Part shown: in pieces, positions 43,080 through 51,717 of the stretch
How positions within the stretch are numbered: position 1 is the first letter of the stretch
Layout: each line of letters opens with the position of its first letter
Assembly: GCA_002839445.1 (NCBI GenBank)
Contig: PGYB01000026.1
Location: 1 to 54,684, forward strand
Reading direction: 5' to 3'
DNA length: 54,684 nt
Source of the DNA: Candidatus Riflebacteria bacterium HGW-Riflebacteria-1
Lineage (GTDB): Bacteria; Muiribacteriota; Ozemobacteria; Ozemobacterales; Ozemobacteraceae
The notes under the pieces: generated by a model
What the model was told of the DNA's origin: nothing
The model's database searches: none
What the model saw: the letters and a program-made list of their open reading frames with translations, nothing else
Made by a program: the position numbers and the translations under genes

Positions 43080-44294
43080 ATGAGAACTAAAGTCAGTAAA
43101 AAGTTCGCCCTTGCCATACTGCTTCTGTGCCTCGTCTGCATCGGCCCGGCAACATGCCTGCTGGCGCAGGATTCACCCAAACTCTCAGACAAAGCCTTTG
43201 CAAGGCTGGGGCAGGCAATCGCATTCCTTTTCGAGCGCCTCGGTCAGGCAGGAATTACCGCCGGAAAAGGCAATTTCACGGCAAGTTTTGACAAACCGAA
43301 ATTTTCGCGCGACTATCGCAAAATGCGCCTGCAGGTTACCGGTATGCAGAGAATGCCGGTCGAAGCAGTAAAGCACAAGGTTACCCGCTTCTTCTTTACC
43401 GAAACTCCCCTGCCGCCGCGCAAGGAATGCGTCGGCTTTTTCCGGCTTTTTCCACCTGAAAATCTTGATGAACTGCCCGCCGGCGCACCGGTAAGCCTGG
43501 TTTACCGTCTCGACCTCGAAATCAACCTGCAGGAGTGCGTGCTGATCGCAGCCAAAGCCGGAGTCAGCTTTGCAATTGAAGAATCAGGTATTTTCGAATC
43601 AGAGAAGCTACTTGTCCCACTGAAAAAAATAAGCAACGAAAATCTGAGGGCTATCCTCGAACGTTTCTTTCCAAAGCTCGTTCAGCTGGCCGTCAACAAA
43701 GGCACCGGCTACCTTCTCAACAGTTTCCTGTCAGCCGGCAACGGTCAAAATATTCTCAGAATTTCTGGCATCGGCGAACTCGGCCCCTTTGCTACTTATA
43801 TCGGCATCGAGATCTGCAAACACATTGCCGCCCAGCAGGTAAAAGCCCTGGCAATGGGTTCGGCCGGCGCGGCATTGAGCGCAATAACCCTGCCAATGCC
43901 GGTAATAGGACAGGTGGCCGTGGGCGCCATGCTGGTTAACCTGGCGATCACCAATGCCCCCGGTTTGATTAACTGGAGCGTCGAAGAATTCAGAAAAGGG
44001 GTTTTCCGCGATCGCCTGGGCAAGGCAACAATGAACCTCATGGGCAAATACCCACCCGGTAAAAGTCAGGTAAAATGGTTCGAAGATCAGGTCAAGGCTG
44101 AAGTCGCCAGAGATGAGTACTCGACCCTGCACCGGATTCTTTTCTTTCTCAGGCTGCAGCCACTCAACGTCAGAAAGCCCTGGCAACAGACGCTTAAATT
44201 CTATGTTCCGCCGGTGGCCAGACAGGCTCAACAAAAGCAATCGTTCAAGGCAGAACGCTATCTCTCAATAATAAATTATCTGCTGAACGAATGA
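43080..44294 (+). CDS. Exported protein of unknown function, partner of the 41140 gene
   Basis: This 404-residue protein has a signal peptide (LAILLLCLVCIGPATCLLAQ). The start is fixed by GGAGG at 43071-43075, although the frame opens further upstream in the preceding gene. A beta-rich region to about 180 (FFRLFPPENLDELPAG, LVYRLDLEINLQECVLIA) is followed by a hydrophobic, Gly/Ala-rich stretch at about 245-300 (AMGSAGAALSAITLPMPVIG) that could insert in a membrane. The C-terminal 90 residues are basic. No family was recognised. The same strand, short gap and signal peptide suggest it works with the 623-residue protein upstream. Confidence 0.75.
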   Translation: MRTKVSKKFALAILLLCLVCIGPATCLLAQDSPKLSDKAFARLGQAIAFLFERLGQAGITAGKGNFTASFDKPKFSRDYRKMRLQVTGMQRMPVEAVKHKVTRFFFTETPLPPRKECVGFFRLFPPENLDELPAGAPVSLVYRLDLEINLQECVLIAAKAGVSFAIEESGIFESEKLLVPLKKISNENLRAILERFFPKLVQLAVNKGTGYLLNSFLSAGNGQNILRISGIGELGPFATYIGIEICKHIAAQQVKALAMGSAGAALSAITLPMPVIGQVAVGAMLVNLAITNAPGLINWSVEEFRKGVFRDRLGKATMNLMGKYPPGKSQVKWFEDQVKAEVARDEYSTLHRILFFLRLQPLNVRKPWQQTLKFYVPPVARQAQQKQSFKAERYLSIINYLLNE

Positions 44295-44334
44295 TAAAGC
44301 GCACTGATAAAATGTAATAAACCGGAGGTTGCAT

Positions 44335-44388
44335 ATGGCCGGATTGCCTGCCGAAAGATTGTCGGTTATGACTACGGCACAGCTCTGA
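44335..44388 (+). CDS. Possible 17-residue small ORF with strong ribosome binding site
   Basis: ATG at 44335 is preceded by GGAGG (44324-44328) at good spacing and opens an 18-codon frame ending in TGA (44386-44388): MAGLPAERLSVMTTAQL. It lies 40 bp after the 404-residue gene. It may be a leader peptide, a remnant of a lost gene, or chance. Confidence 0.25.
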   Translation: MAGLPAERLSVMTTAQL

Positions 44389-44472
44389 AAATATACTTTT
44401 CTGTCGCCATCAATCACTTGTTCCGGCAGTTGCGAGAAACATCGCTACTGCCGAAGTTAACGCAGGGCAAGA

Positions 44473-47172
44473 TTATAGAATAGCTGCGAAAGGCGATTCG
44501 AGGATGAGGCGAATTCGGCCCTCGGCGCCAAAACCTTCTATACGGGCGGTCGGGCAGACCTTCTGAACGATCTTGCGCAGTCGCAGCATGGCGGCCTTTA
44601 CTGCCATGCTGCCGTATTCAGGCTCGTATTTGCCACCCCATACTGTCTCGTAAAGGGCTCCCAGCGGCACATCCTCAGGAAAAGCCGAGAGCAGGCACGC
44701 AAGAATGCGGTGTAAAATAGAACCGGGCTTGATACTGATCGCACGCTTCGAAAAGGCGAGCTTGCCGGTTACCCCGTTGAAAACTAGAGTTCCCCGGTGT
44801 ATTTCTGATTCGAAGTTCTGATAATGCTGTTCGTTGACAACGGAATGACGGCCGTTTCTGATCAGCGTGTAATTTTTTCGAGCATATTTTGTACTGCGCA
44901 GCTTCTTGAAAAACTTCTGGACAGCGGGAAAGCGCTGTTCCAGAAGGGCTTTCAGATCGGGCTGGAGCTTGTCGATATGCGACTTGACCAGTTCGATGGC
45001 AGCCGCGGAACCGTAGCTATAAAGCTGATCTGCAACGAACATCCAGACGGGCTCGTAGTAGTCCGTCAGATTGAGACGACTCAGGGAAGCGTCAATGTCT
45101 ATCTCCGGAAAAGCCCCGGGAAAAGTCAGGCCGAGAAAAACCTTAACAAAGAGATGAAAAGGTTGGTCGCTGCTTTCGAAAAACATCGCCGGCAACTGCC
45201 TGAAAAGCTGCAATGCCTCGGTCTTCTTCTGCAGATGCATGCCCAGCGCCTGATAGAACTCTGCCACCGCGACATCGGCTGCCTGAAGATTCGACATTCT
45301 GCCAAATCCGGCGGTTTCGGCAAACTGGCTTTCGGCAGCCGCCAGTTCGCCGCGAATAAGGTTGTGCAGTGCCTTGAGCAGCCTTATCATGAATTCTGCC
45401 GCTGGGGTTACCGCTTCAGTCTCAGCTTCTTCCGCCTTTTTCCAATACTGGTCAGAGAGAACCGGTCGGCCGAGAAGTTCATAGGCCCAGGCAATTATCG
45501 TCTGAACTTCCCGCCGATCAGGACTGGCTGCCATCTGAGACAAAAGGCGTTCTACTTCCAGCAGTTTTTCTATTGCTGGCAGCGCATGGCCGCGTGCCAG
45601 TCTAATCCGGCCAAGCATTATGCCGGAAGTTATCTCACCCTGCAGATTGTTGCGCATTTTCTGGTTTCTGGCAGCAAGCGAAAAGCAGCAGTCGGCTTTC
45701 TTGAGGTTGCCGCTTCTGAATTCGACAAACCCGAGATTCGTCTGAATATTGGCGACTATCGGCTTTTCCCGGTCGCGAGAAAAATTGGCTGCAGCCTTAA
45801 GATAGCTTTTCCGGGCCTGCGTCAACTCTCCTCTGGCGAGATGAACATTTCCGACTGCATTCAAAATGGCGGCGGCACTGTCACGCATGGCCGCACTTGC
45901 AGCCCTTGACGCCGCCTCGTTCAACAGACGGACCGCTTCGTCAAGGCGCCCGGCCTGCCGGTTGATAACTCCGGCAGCATAGGCGACATCGACGGCTTCG
46001 CGTTCGGTCATGACCCCGGCAGAAGCCTTTTCGAGCTCGGCAAGAGCCTCGTCGCAACGGTTAAGACGGGCCAGAATTCGGCTCAACAATATGCGCACCG
46101 CCCGCGGAGTTTCGATGCCGCAGTCTTCCGCATGCCGACAGAGTTCTATCAGGCCGCGAAAGCGCCCGGAATTGAAGATTTCTGCTGCCGAGTCGGCTAT
46201 GCGCGAGAACGCTTCCCCTACCCTGCCGGTCAGAGGTGCATAAAAAAAGGCGATCTCCCAGTGGCGCGGGTCATTTGCCCTCAAGCTGTCGCGCACCCAG
46301 GTTTTGAGTTTTTTGCCGACACAGTCGGCGAAACGCGAAGATTCGCGCACCCAGTTAATGAACTGCTGCGACATTGACGACTCGGGATCAGAAGGTTGTC
46401 GGTGCATCCGTTCGAGCAACCCGGTCAAATCGTCTGCCACCACTTCAGCAAGCTCTGCGACAAAAAAAGATTCGAGCAGATCAAGCGGTTTCTTTCTGGT
46501 GTCACCGGCAATCGGCAGCCATTCAGAACGCATGGCAAAAGCGGCAAAACGCTGGTTGCAGCGCAGGCGCACCCAGTCAGCAAGATCATCGGGCAGGCTG
46601 ACGTCAGAGCTGCTACAAGTGATGCCAAGCAGGCGCTTCGGGTAGAAAACCTGAAGAGTGCCTTCCCACAGCTGTGTATCCTTGTCGTTCTGAAAAAGAT
46701 TTACCGGAGTGCGGTCAAGCTTGTGCGGCAGACTGGGAAAGCGCAAACGACCTGCCCAGAGTGCCCAGAACATTATTCTTTTGTATGCGGTATTGCTTGT
46801 TTTCTCAGCCAGTTCTACTGTTTCGGCCACATTGAAGGGAAGCCGCCAGAAAAGGTCGGCGAGAGCTTCGAGCGATTCAATCTGGCGACTGTCGGCGACT
46901 ATATCAACCAGAGCCTGCGAAAGCTTCGCAATCCTGATGCCGGCGCCCTGAATATTTATTTTCTGGGTTTCCCTTGGCCGCGTCGGGTGGTGATAGACAA
47001 ATTCTATCTGGTAACCGTCACAAACCCTGTCTCGGCGGCGACTGGAGGTGACAATGACGATTTTCTGCGGCAGATCGGCGATCAGTCCGTTACAGAAAAG
47101 GCCGGCATCGTGCGAAATGTAATCTTCGCTGTCCTTTAAAATCTGCTCGAAGGTCCTGAATATGCTTGTCAC
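44473..47172 (-). CDS. TPR-rich regulator with C-terminal OmpR-type winged helix
   Basis: This 899-residue cytoplasmic protein starts with GTG; ribosome binding is weak (AGAGTAGAG). The first 250 residues are of unknown type. Residues about 300-700 form many TPR-like helical pairs (LIELCRHAEDCGIETPRA, AVRLLNEAAS, ARKSYLKAAANF, DCCFSLAARNQ). The last 100 residues look like an OmpR/PhoB winged helix: ISIKPGSILHRILACLL, then LYETVWGGKYEPEYGSMAVKAAMLRLRK. In SARP or MalT-like regulators the DNA-binding domain usually sits at one end with TPRs sensing partners; here it is at the C-terminus. It probably controls transcription in response to a protein signal. Targets are unknown; it has no close same-strand neighbour downstream. 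Confidence 0.8.
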   Translation of the reverse strand: MTSIFRTFEQILKDSEDYISHDAGLFCNGLIADLPQKIVIVTSSRRRDRVCDGYQIEFVYHHPTRPRETQKINIQGAGIRIAKLSQALVDIVADSRQIESLEALADLFWRLPFNVAETVELAEKTSNTAYKRIMFWALWAGRLRFPSLPHKLDRTPVNLFQNDKDTQLWEGTLQVFYPKRLLGITCSSSDVSLPDDLADWVRLRCNQRFAAFAMRSEWLPIAGDTRKKPLDLLESFFVAELAEVVADDLTGLLERMHRQPSDPESSMSQQFINWVRESSRFADCVGKKLKTWVRDSLRANDPRHWEIAFFYAPLTGRVGEAFSRIADSAAEIFNSGRFRGLIELCRHAEDCGIETPRAVRILLSRILARLNRCDEALAELEKASAGVMTEREAVDVAYAAGVINRQAGRLDEAVRLLNEAASRAASAAMRDSAAAILNAVGNVHLARGELTQARKSYLKAAANFSRDREKPIVANIQTNLGFVEFRSGNLKKADCCFSLAARNQKMRNNLQGEITSGIMLGRIRLARGHALPAIEKLLEVERLLSQMAASPDRREVQTIIAWAYELLGRPVLSDQYWKKAEEAETEAVTPAAEFMIRLLKALHNLIRGELAAAESQFAETAGFGRMSNLQAADVAVAEFYQALGMHLQKKTEALQLFRQLPAMFFESSDQPFHLFVKVFLGLTFPGAFPEIDIDASLSRLNLTDYYEPVWMFVADQLYSYGSAAAIELVKSHIDKLQPDLKALLEQRFPAVQKFFKKLRSTKYARKNYTLIRNGRHSVVNEQHYQNFESEIHRGTLVFNGVTGKLAFSKRAISIKPGSILHRILACLLSAFPEDVPLGALYETVWGGKYEPEYGSMAVKAAMLRLRKIVQKVCPTARIEGFGAEGRIRLILESPFAAIL

Positions 47173-47467
47173 TTCTCTACTCTTCAGGGCGGCTAAATTG
47201 CTGCAGGTTAAGGTTTCTGTGTTTAAAATAACCCGCCATTATCGGTTAGTCAAGCGGTCGCAGGATGTAAAACATTTTGGCAGTCAATAATCATATTTTG
47301 AGTTCATACAACTATGGCAGATTGTGCCTATCAAGGCCCCTTTTGAGGAACAAAAATATATGGAGACGCAGCAAAGCAGTCACTCTTCAGGAAAACCGCA
47401 ACAATTTGTTCCGAAGTCGACGGTCCCGAGCGCACATTGTTTTTGTCAGAAATGAATCTGGTTGGCG
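47173..47467. other. Intergenic region
   Basis: These 295 bp lie between two minus-strand genes. They should contain the promoter of the TPR/winged-helix gene, but no convincing consensus was identified. No repeats or terminators were noticed. Confidence 0.3.
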
Positions 47468-48175
47468 TTACGGCCGGTGCAGCCGGCCGCGACTGCTTAG
47501 TTCCAGGAAAAATTTTTCGGGATTGAGAACCAGGTCGAAACTCTGGCTCGGTTTGCTGGCCACAAAATATGAGGCCTTGTAACCGAGTTCGAAATGCAGG
47601 TGGCGGGTTTCGCTGCGACCGGAATTGCCCATCTCGCCAATAACATCGCCGGCAACCATTTTATCACCAACTTTGGCCCTGATCGACCCGGGAGCGAGAT
47701 GCGCATAACGCGTATAGATACCGTTGCCATGATAAAGAACCACATGATTGCCCCATCCGGCACCGGCTTCGCGCAGGGAGGCGTTCTTGCCGAACATCGC
47801 ACTCTGAGGACATCCTGTGCGCACATACGCTACCGTGCCTCTTGCCGCGGCAATGACCGGGACATGCGCTACAGCAGGTTTGTTGTGAACAAAATCCATG
47901 CCCTCATGACTGGCTTTATAACCGGGTTTTCCGGCAAAGGCTACTTTATATGTAGCGATGCTGGGAACCTCTTCAAGCCGAAAGCTCAAATTATTGGGAA
48001 ACACTGCCGCGGCAGTCTGTACCGGAGCGCTTTCCTGCAGCGTTGTCGAATGGAAAGCAGGCGCCGGGTTCTCGGCGTAGTAATCAGAAGTGAAAGCCAG
48101 CACGCCGCTCACGATAGACATGACAGCAACTGCCGTCAACAGAACAGCTGCTGCCTGAAATCTCGACCTTGTCAT
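47468..48175 (-). CDS. Secreted M23-family metallopeptidase
   Basis: At 235 residues this is a compact LytM-type enzyme. An N-terminal hydrophobic signal or anchor (AAVLLTAVAVMSIVSGVLAF) is followed by a linker and the M23 domain. The zinc site is complete: HEGMD (His90, Asp94), YTRYAHL and RHLHFE. It should cut peptidoglycan peptides in the periplasm. GGAGG lies 7 bp upstream of the ATG. It shares the catalytic motifs but not the length or C-terminal domains of the M23 protein at 3564, so the two are distinct family members. Confidence 0.9.
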   Translation of the reverse strand: MTRSRFQAAAVLLTAVAVMSIVSGVLAFTSDYYAENPAPAFHSTTLQESAPVQTAAAVFPNNLSFRLEEVPSIATYKVAFAGKPGYKASHEGMDFVHNKPAVAHVPVIAAARGTVAYVRTGCPQSAMFGKNASLREAGAGWGNHVVLYHGNGIYTRYAHLAPGSIRAKVGDKMVAGDVIGEMGNSGRSETRHLHFELGYKASYFVASKPSQSFDLVLNPEKFFLELSSRGRLHRP

Positions 48176-48743
48176 AGTTATACCTCCATCGGGTCCTTAT
48201 TGGCACCCAATGCTAATTATACGGAACAACCGGCCAAAGATAACAAACCAACGCAAAATGTCCCCAGACATGATCAGGCTCCAGAAATGAAAAGATAAAA
48301 CCAGCATCCGGCGGCACTTCTGCGATTATTTCGCCTTAAATTTATCTGCTGTTTTTATGCACCAGCATGAAGCTACAGCTGATAAAATTTCGCCCAGCCA
48401 CATAACACACAAGAAAATGGACTCCCTCAGAAACTATAATTTTTCAAATTCATCAAAAAGCGGTGTGCTAAAAAGTTTCTGCAAAATCAACGCGACAATG
48501 ATGAGTGGAGCCTGTAATAAGCATAGTTTCTTAAAAACAGAAAAAAACGCTCCAAAGCAGATGAGCTGAACGCTATAAAACAGACTTCAAAATAGTCCGA
48601 AAGTGTCGTTTCACTTTTTCAGAACTCTGGGGTATATTTAATTGGAACAAGACTGGCTCAGGCAAGAAATATACCAGAAAAAAAATCTTATGCGAGAGGC
48701 CCAGAAAAGTTGAGACGGAATCACAGACTTACAGGCTGACAAC
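48176..48743. other. Intergenic region upstream of the TonB receptor
   Basis: This gap of about 570 bp between divergent genes holds the promoter of the receptor and a short inverted repeat (AAAGTG/CACTTT near 48600-48617). A 70-codon frame at 48357-48569 has a low-complexity, Lys/Ser/Asn-rich translation and no ribosome binding site, and is probably not a gene. Confidence 0.4.
48610..48638 (+). promoter_or_regulatory. Possible promoter of the TonB receptor operon
   Basis: TTCACT (48610-48615), a 17-bp spacer and TATATT (48633-48638). The -35 overlaps the right arm of a short inverted repeat (AAAGTG...CACTTT), a possible repressor site. The ATG is about 105 bp downstream. Confidence 0.4.
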
Positions 48744-51002
48744 ATGAAAAATTTGAAAGTTCTGACCTGCCTTGCGCTGTTAACAATCTCAGGCTCGCTG
48801 GCACTGCCCAGCCAAGGAGCGAACGCTGCCCTTCTCGAGAAACTTACTCTCGAAGACCTGCTGAATGTTCCGATTGTTACCGCCAGCGCAGTAAAAGAAA
48901 AGCCATCCGATTCACCGGCGAACGCCTACGTCATCTCAGGCGACACCATACGCGATCGCGGTTACAGCAATCTGCTCGACCTGCTCGAAGATATTCCACA
49001 GATACAGATCACCAGGAACAGTGAATCAGGGCACGGCAACACCGTGGCCATGCAGGGAATGAACGGGGTCGAGCGCTTTCAGATCATGATTGACGGCATC
49101 AGGGTCACACCGGTAACCGGCAACTTGTATGCCATGGGTCGCCAGTTTTCGTTGAGCAACGCGCGGCAGGTCGAAATCATTCTCGGACCGATGTCGGCTC
49201 TCTATGGCGCCGACGTCTTCAGCGGCGTTATCAACATTGTAACCAGAAGCGGCCACGAAATGACCAACGATCGCATCGACCTCGGTTTCGCCGAAAATTC
49301 GACGCGAGATATTGCAGTTACTGCCGGCGCTGTAATCAACGAAGGGACTCGCTCCGGCCGGTTCCTGCAGGATGAATCGGCAGTAGCATTCACTGCACAT
49401 CAGTTCAGGTCGCGCGGGCATTTTATGCCAAAACATTATCCTGACGAGTATGCCTGGTACAACAATGAATTCCAGGCCGGCCGTGTGCTCAACGGCCCGG
49501 GCAGTGCCGCCGAGACCGCCGTAGCGTTCCGCCCCTGGCGGGCTGATGAAGAGTCGGATTTCTTGCATTTCCGCCTGAATCTGGAAAACCTCGAAATCGG
49601 CGTGATCCGCATGACCGAATCACACTCGTCATCAACCGGCGTGCGGCCTGAATACACGCTATATAATAAAGACGCCATTTTTAGAACCCACTACAACACG
49701 GTGTACGGCCGCCACATCTATAGGGCCGCGAATTCGCGCTGGCAGTTACAGAGTCAGATTTCGCACCATTTCTACGAACTTGATCCGCAGTCGCGCTTTT
49801 TCAACAATTTTTCCGGTTACCAGGCGGCCTACAAGTATGCTCGCGACGAAAGCACCGACATAGAAGAGCGCTTCAGCTACCACCTGCGCGATGATCGACT
49901 GCTCATGGTTGGCCTGACCTGGCAGGAACATTCGAGCCTGCCGAGAACCGCCGATCTTGCCTGGCCTTTTGATCCTGACCGGTCAGCCGGTTCGCAAGGT
50001 TACATATACCCAGGCTCAGACCTCAGCGTTATTGCACCGCAGGGCATTCCTCAGGAATTCTATAAGATCAGATATACCAACATCGGAGGCTATGCGCAGC
50101 TGCATCTGAACCGCGAATCTGCTACCCAGTATATTTTCGGTGCCCGTTACGATAAAAACAGCCTGTATGGCAGCTCTTTCAATCCCCGCGTTGGCATAGT
50201 ACACAAACCCGGTGACAAAACCAACATCAAGCTCATGTATGGAACAGCCTTTCTGGCGCCGCCGCCCGACAAAACATATGCGCATTTCGGCGCATTTGCC
50301 GCCGACCCTGGTAAACCGGGCGACATCAAAAGCTACTACATGAACATCGCCAACCCTGATCTCAAGCCCGAAAAAATAAGTTCTTTGCAATCTGAGTTTA
50401 CTTACAGTTTCAGCGAGAACCTGCGCGCCACTGTCAATGCCTATAATTCTCACATAAGTGACATGCAGAGAGGCGGTGTTATCCTCGGAGCCGGAATATT
50501 CAAGGGCAAGCCTGTCGATACGCTCGCGCACTGGAGCAATCTTGGCAATGCCAGGGCTTATGGCGGCACGGTTCGCCTCGATGCGTTAAAAAACTACCAG
50601 AACTACACACTGAATTATTATGGCGCCTTCACCTGTTCAAACGGCGACATTGCGGGAGAGCCCCTGCCCTACTCGGCAAAACATTCGGTTAAGGCCGGCC
50701 TGACTTTCAAAAACCGCCGCCTCACCGTATCGCCACGACTGATCTACCAGGGTCGTAGCTACAATCAGCTTAAAGACGCACAAGGTAACCGCCAGAGCAG
50801 CGATCCCTACACTGTCGCCAATCTCTATCTGCAATATCGCTGCTGCCGGCAGGCAAACCTGACCAGAGCATTTTTCATCAACATCAGCAACCTGACCGAC
50901 GTGCGCTATTACCACCCGGGTTTCGCCGAAGGCGGAGTCGGCTTTTCGGCCGCGCCCCAGGCACCGCGTCTGATTACCGGAGGCATGACCTTTGAGTTCT
51001 GA
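48744..51002 (+). CDS. TonB-dependent outer-membrane receptor
   Basis: This 752-residue protein has a signal peptide (cut near LPSQGANA). The plug domain follows (about 50-165: AYVISGDTIRDRGYSNLLDLLEDIPQ, then RFQIMIDGIRV, EIILGPMSALYGADVFSGVINIVT). The rest is a beta-barrel of alternating strands ending in MTFEF, the classical terminal aromatic residue recognised for barrel assembly. The plug is of the BtuB/vitamin or siderophore type; substrate cannot be told. The YfiR-like and hybrid histidine kinase genes follow, a known arrangement in which a receptor, a periplasmic YfiR-like protein and a sensor kinase or cyclase form one signalling unit. Confidence 0.93.
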   Translation: MKNLKVLTCLALLTISGSLALPSQGANAALLEKLTLEDLLNVPIVTASAVKEKPSDSPANAYVISGDTIRDRGYSNLLDLLEDIPQIQITRNSESGHGNTVAMQGMNGVERFQIMIDGIRVTPVTGNLYAMGRQFSLSNARQVEIILGPMSALYGADVFSGVINIVTRSGHEMTNDRIDLGFAENSTRDIAVTAGAVINEGTRSGRFLQDESAVAFTAHQFRSRGHFMPKHYPDEYAWYNNEFQAGRVLNGPGSAAETAVAFRPWRADEESDFLHFRLNLENLEIGVIRMTESHSSSTGVRPEYTLYNKDAIFRTHYNTVYGRHIYRAANSRWQLQSQISHHFYELDPQSRFFNNFSGYQAAYKYARDESTDIEERFSYHLRDDRLLMVGLTWQEHSSLPRTADLAWPFDPDRSAGSQGYIYPGSDLSVIAPQGIPQEFYKIRYTNIGGYAQLHLNRESATQYIFGARYDKNSLYGSSFNPRVGIVHKPGDKTNIKLMYGTAFLAPPPDKTYAHFGAFAADPGKPGDIKSYYMNIANPDLKPEKISSLQSEFTYSFSENLRATVNAYNSHISDMQRGGVILGAGIFKGKPVDTLAHWSNLGNARAYGGTVRLDALKNYQNYTLNYYGAFTCSNGDIAGEPLPYSAKHSVKAGLTFKNRRLTVSPRLIYQGRSYNQLKDAQGNRQSSDPYTVANLYLQYRCCRQANLTRAFFINISNLTDVRYYHPGFAEGGVGFSAAPQAPRLITGGMTFEF

Positions 51003-51092
51003 GCATCAGTCTTTAACCCTCATTGCAAAAAGCAAATCGACAAGGCATAGACTAAAGCCATGGTCGTTGCTGATGATTTATGAGAGTGCAAA

Positions 51093-51135
51093 GAGATTGC
51101 TTCCTGCTTCGGCTATGCCTCGCAGTCGCAATGAC
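51093..51135. repeat. Degenerate palindromic element inside the YfiR-like 5' region
   Basis: GAGATTGCTTCC...CGCAATGAC is a copy of the palindrome seen at 3623-3702. It lies between the TonB receptor stop and the YfiR-like signal peptide, so it alters the apparent start of that gene just as it does for the M23 gene at 3564. Confidence 0.7.
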
Positions 51136-51717
51136 AGGCGGCTTGACAGCAGGTTAAAAGCAGACAAACAGTCGGTGCTGCTGACTCTGGCGCTGGCGTT
51201 TTTGCTGGCGACGGGCTCTAACGCGTGGTCACAAACAAGTTCAGGGTATCCGGAATATCAGGTCAAGGCCGAAATGCTGTTTCGTATCGCCGAGTTTGTC
51301 AACTGGCCTTCCGAAGCATTTTCAGGCCCTGATCAGCCTTTCGTCATCGCCATCGCCGGCCGGGATCCTTTCAATTCTTATCTGATTAGCCGCGCTGTTG
51401 CCGAAAGAATTCATGACCGCAAAGTTAGCGTAGTGCCGTTTGAAGCAGAGAATCACAAGAGCTATCACCTTGTTTTCATTGAAAGAAGCGAGCATAAACG
51501 CCTTGACAAGCTCCTTTCAGAGGTTACCGGCAAACCTGTTCTCACCGTGGGCGATACCGACGAATTCGCAAAGCATGGTGCCCACATCGGCTTTCAGATC
51601 ATCGAAGGGCGTATGCGCTTCAATGTCAATCTCGGTTCGGCCGAAAAGAGCCGGCTTCAGATACCTGCAGCACTCCTGCGGCTGGCATCGCGAGTTTACG
51701 GAGAGCTGAAAAAATGA
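51115..51717 (+). CDS. YfiR-family (DUF4154) periplasmic protein
   Basis: The mature part fits the YfiR/DUF4154 family: YQVKAEMLFRIAEFVNWPSEAF, an FVIAIAGRDPF strand, VVPFEAENHKSYHLVFI, GKPVLTVGDTDEFAKHG, and MRFNVNLGSAEKSRLQIPAALLRLASRVYG. YfiR proteins sit in the periplasm and repress or tune a membrane-bound sensor. The start is unclear. TTG 50992 has GGAGG 8 bp upstream but inside the receptor gene and gives a 60-residue pre-sequence. ATG 51115 lies within a dispersed repeat, and GTG 51175 gives the tidiest signal peptide (LLTLALAFLLATGSNAWSQ). Its stop overlaps the histidine kinase ATG. Confidence 0.82.
   Translation: MPRSRNDRRLDSRLKADKQSVLLTLALAFLLATGSNAWSQTSSGYPEYQVKAEMLFRIAEFVNWPSEAFSGPDQPFVIAIAGRDPFNSYLISRAVAERIHDRKVSVVPFEAENHKSYHLVFIERSEHKRLDKLLSEVTGKPVLTVGDTDEFAKHGAHIGFQIIEGRMRFNVNLGSAEKSRLQIPAALLRLASRVYGELKK

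Noticed and set aside
48357..48569. A 70-residue gene upstream of the TonB receptor
   Set aside because: The translation is low complexity, there is no ribosome binding site, and the base composition looks intergenic.
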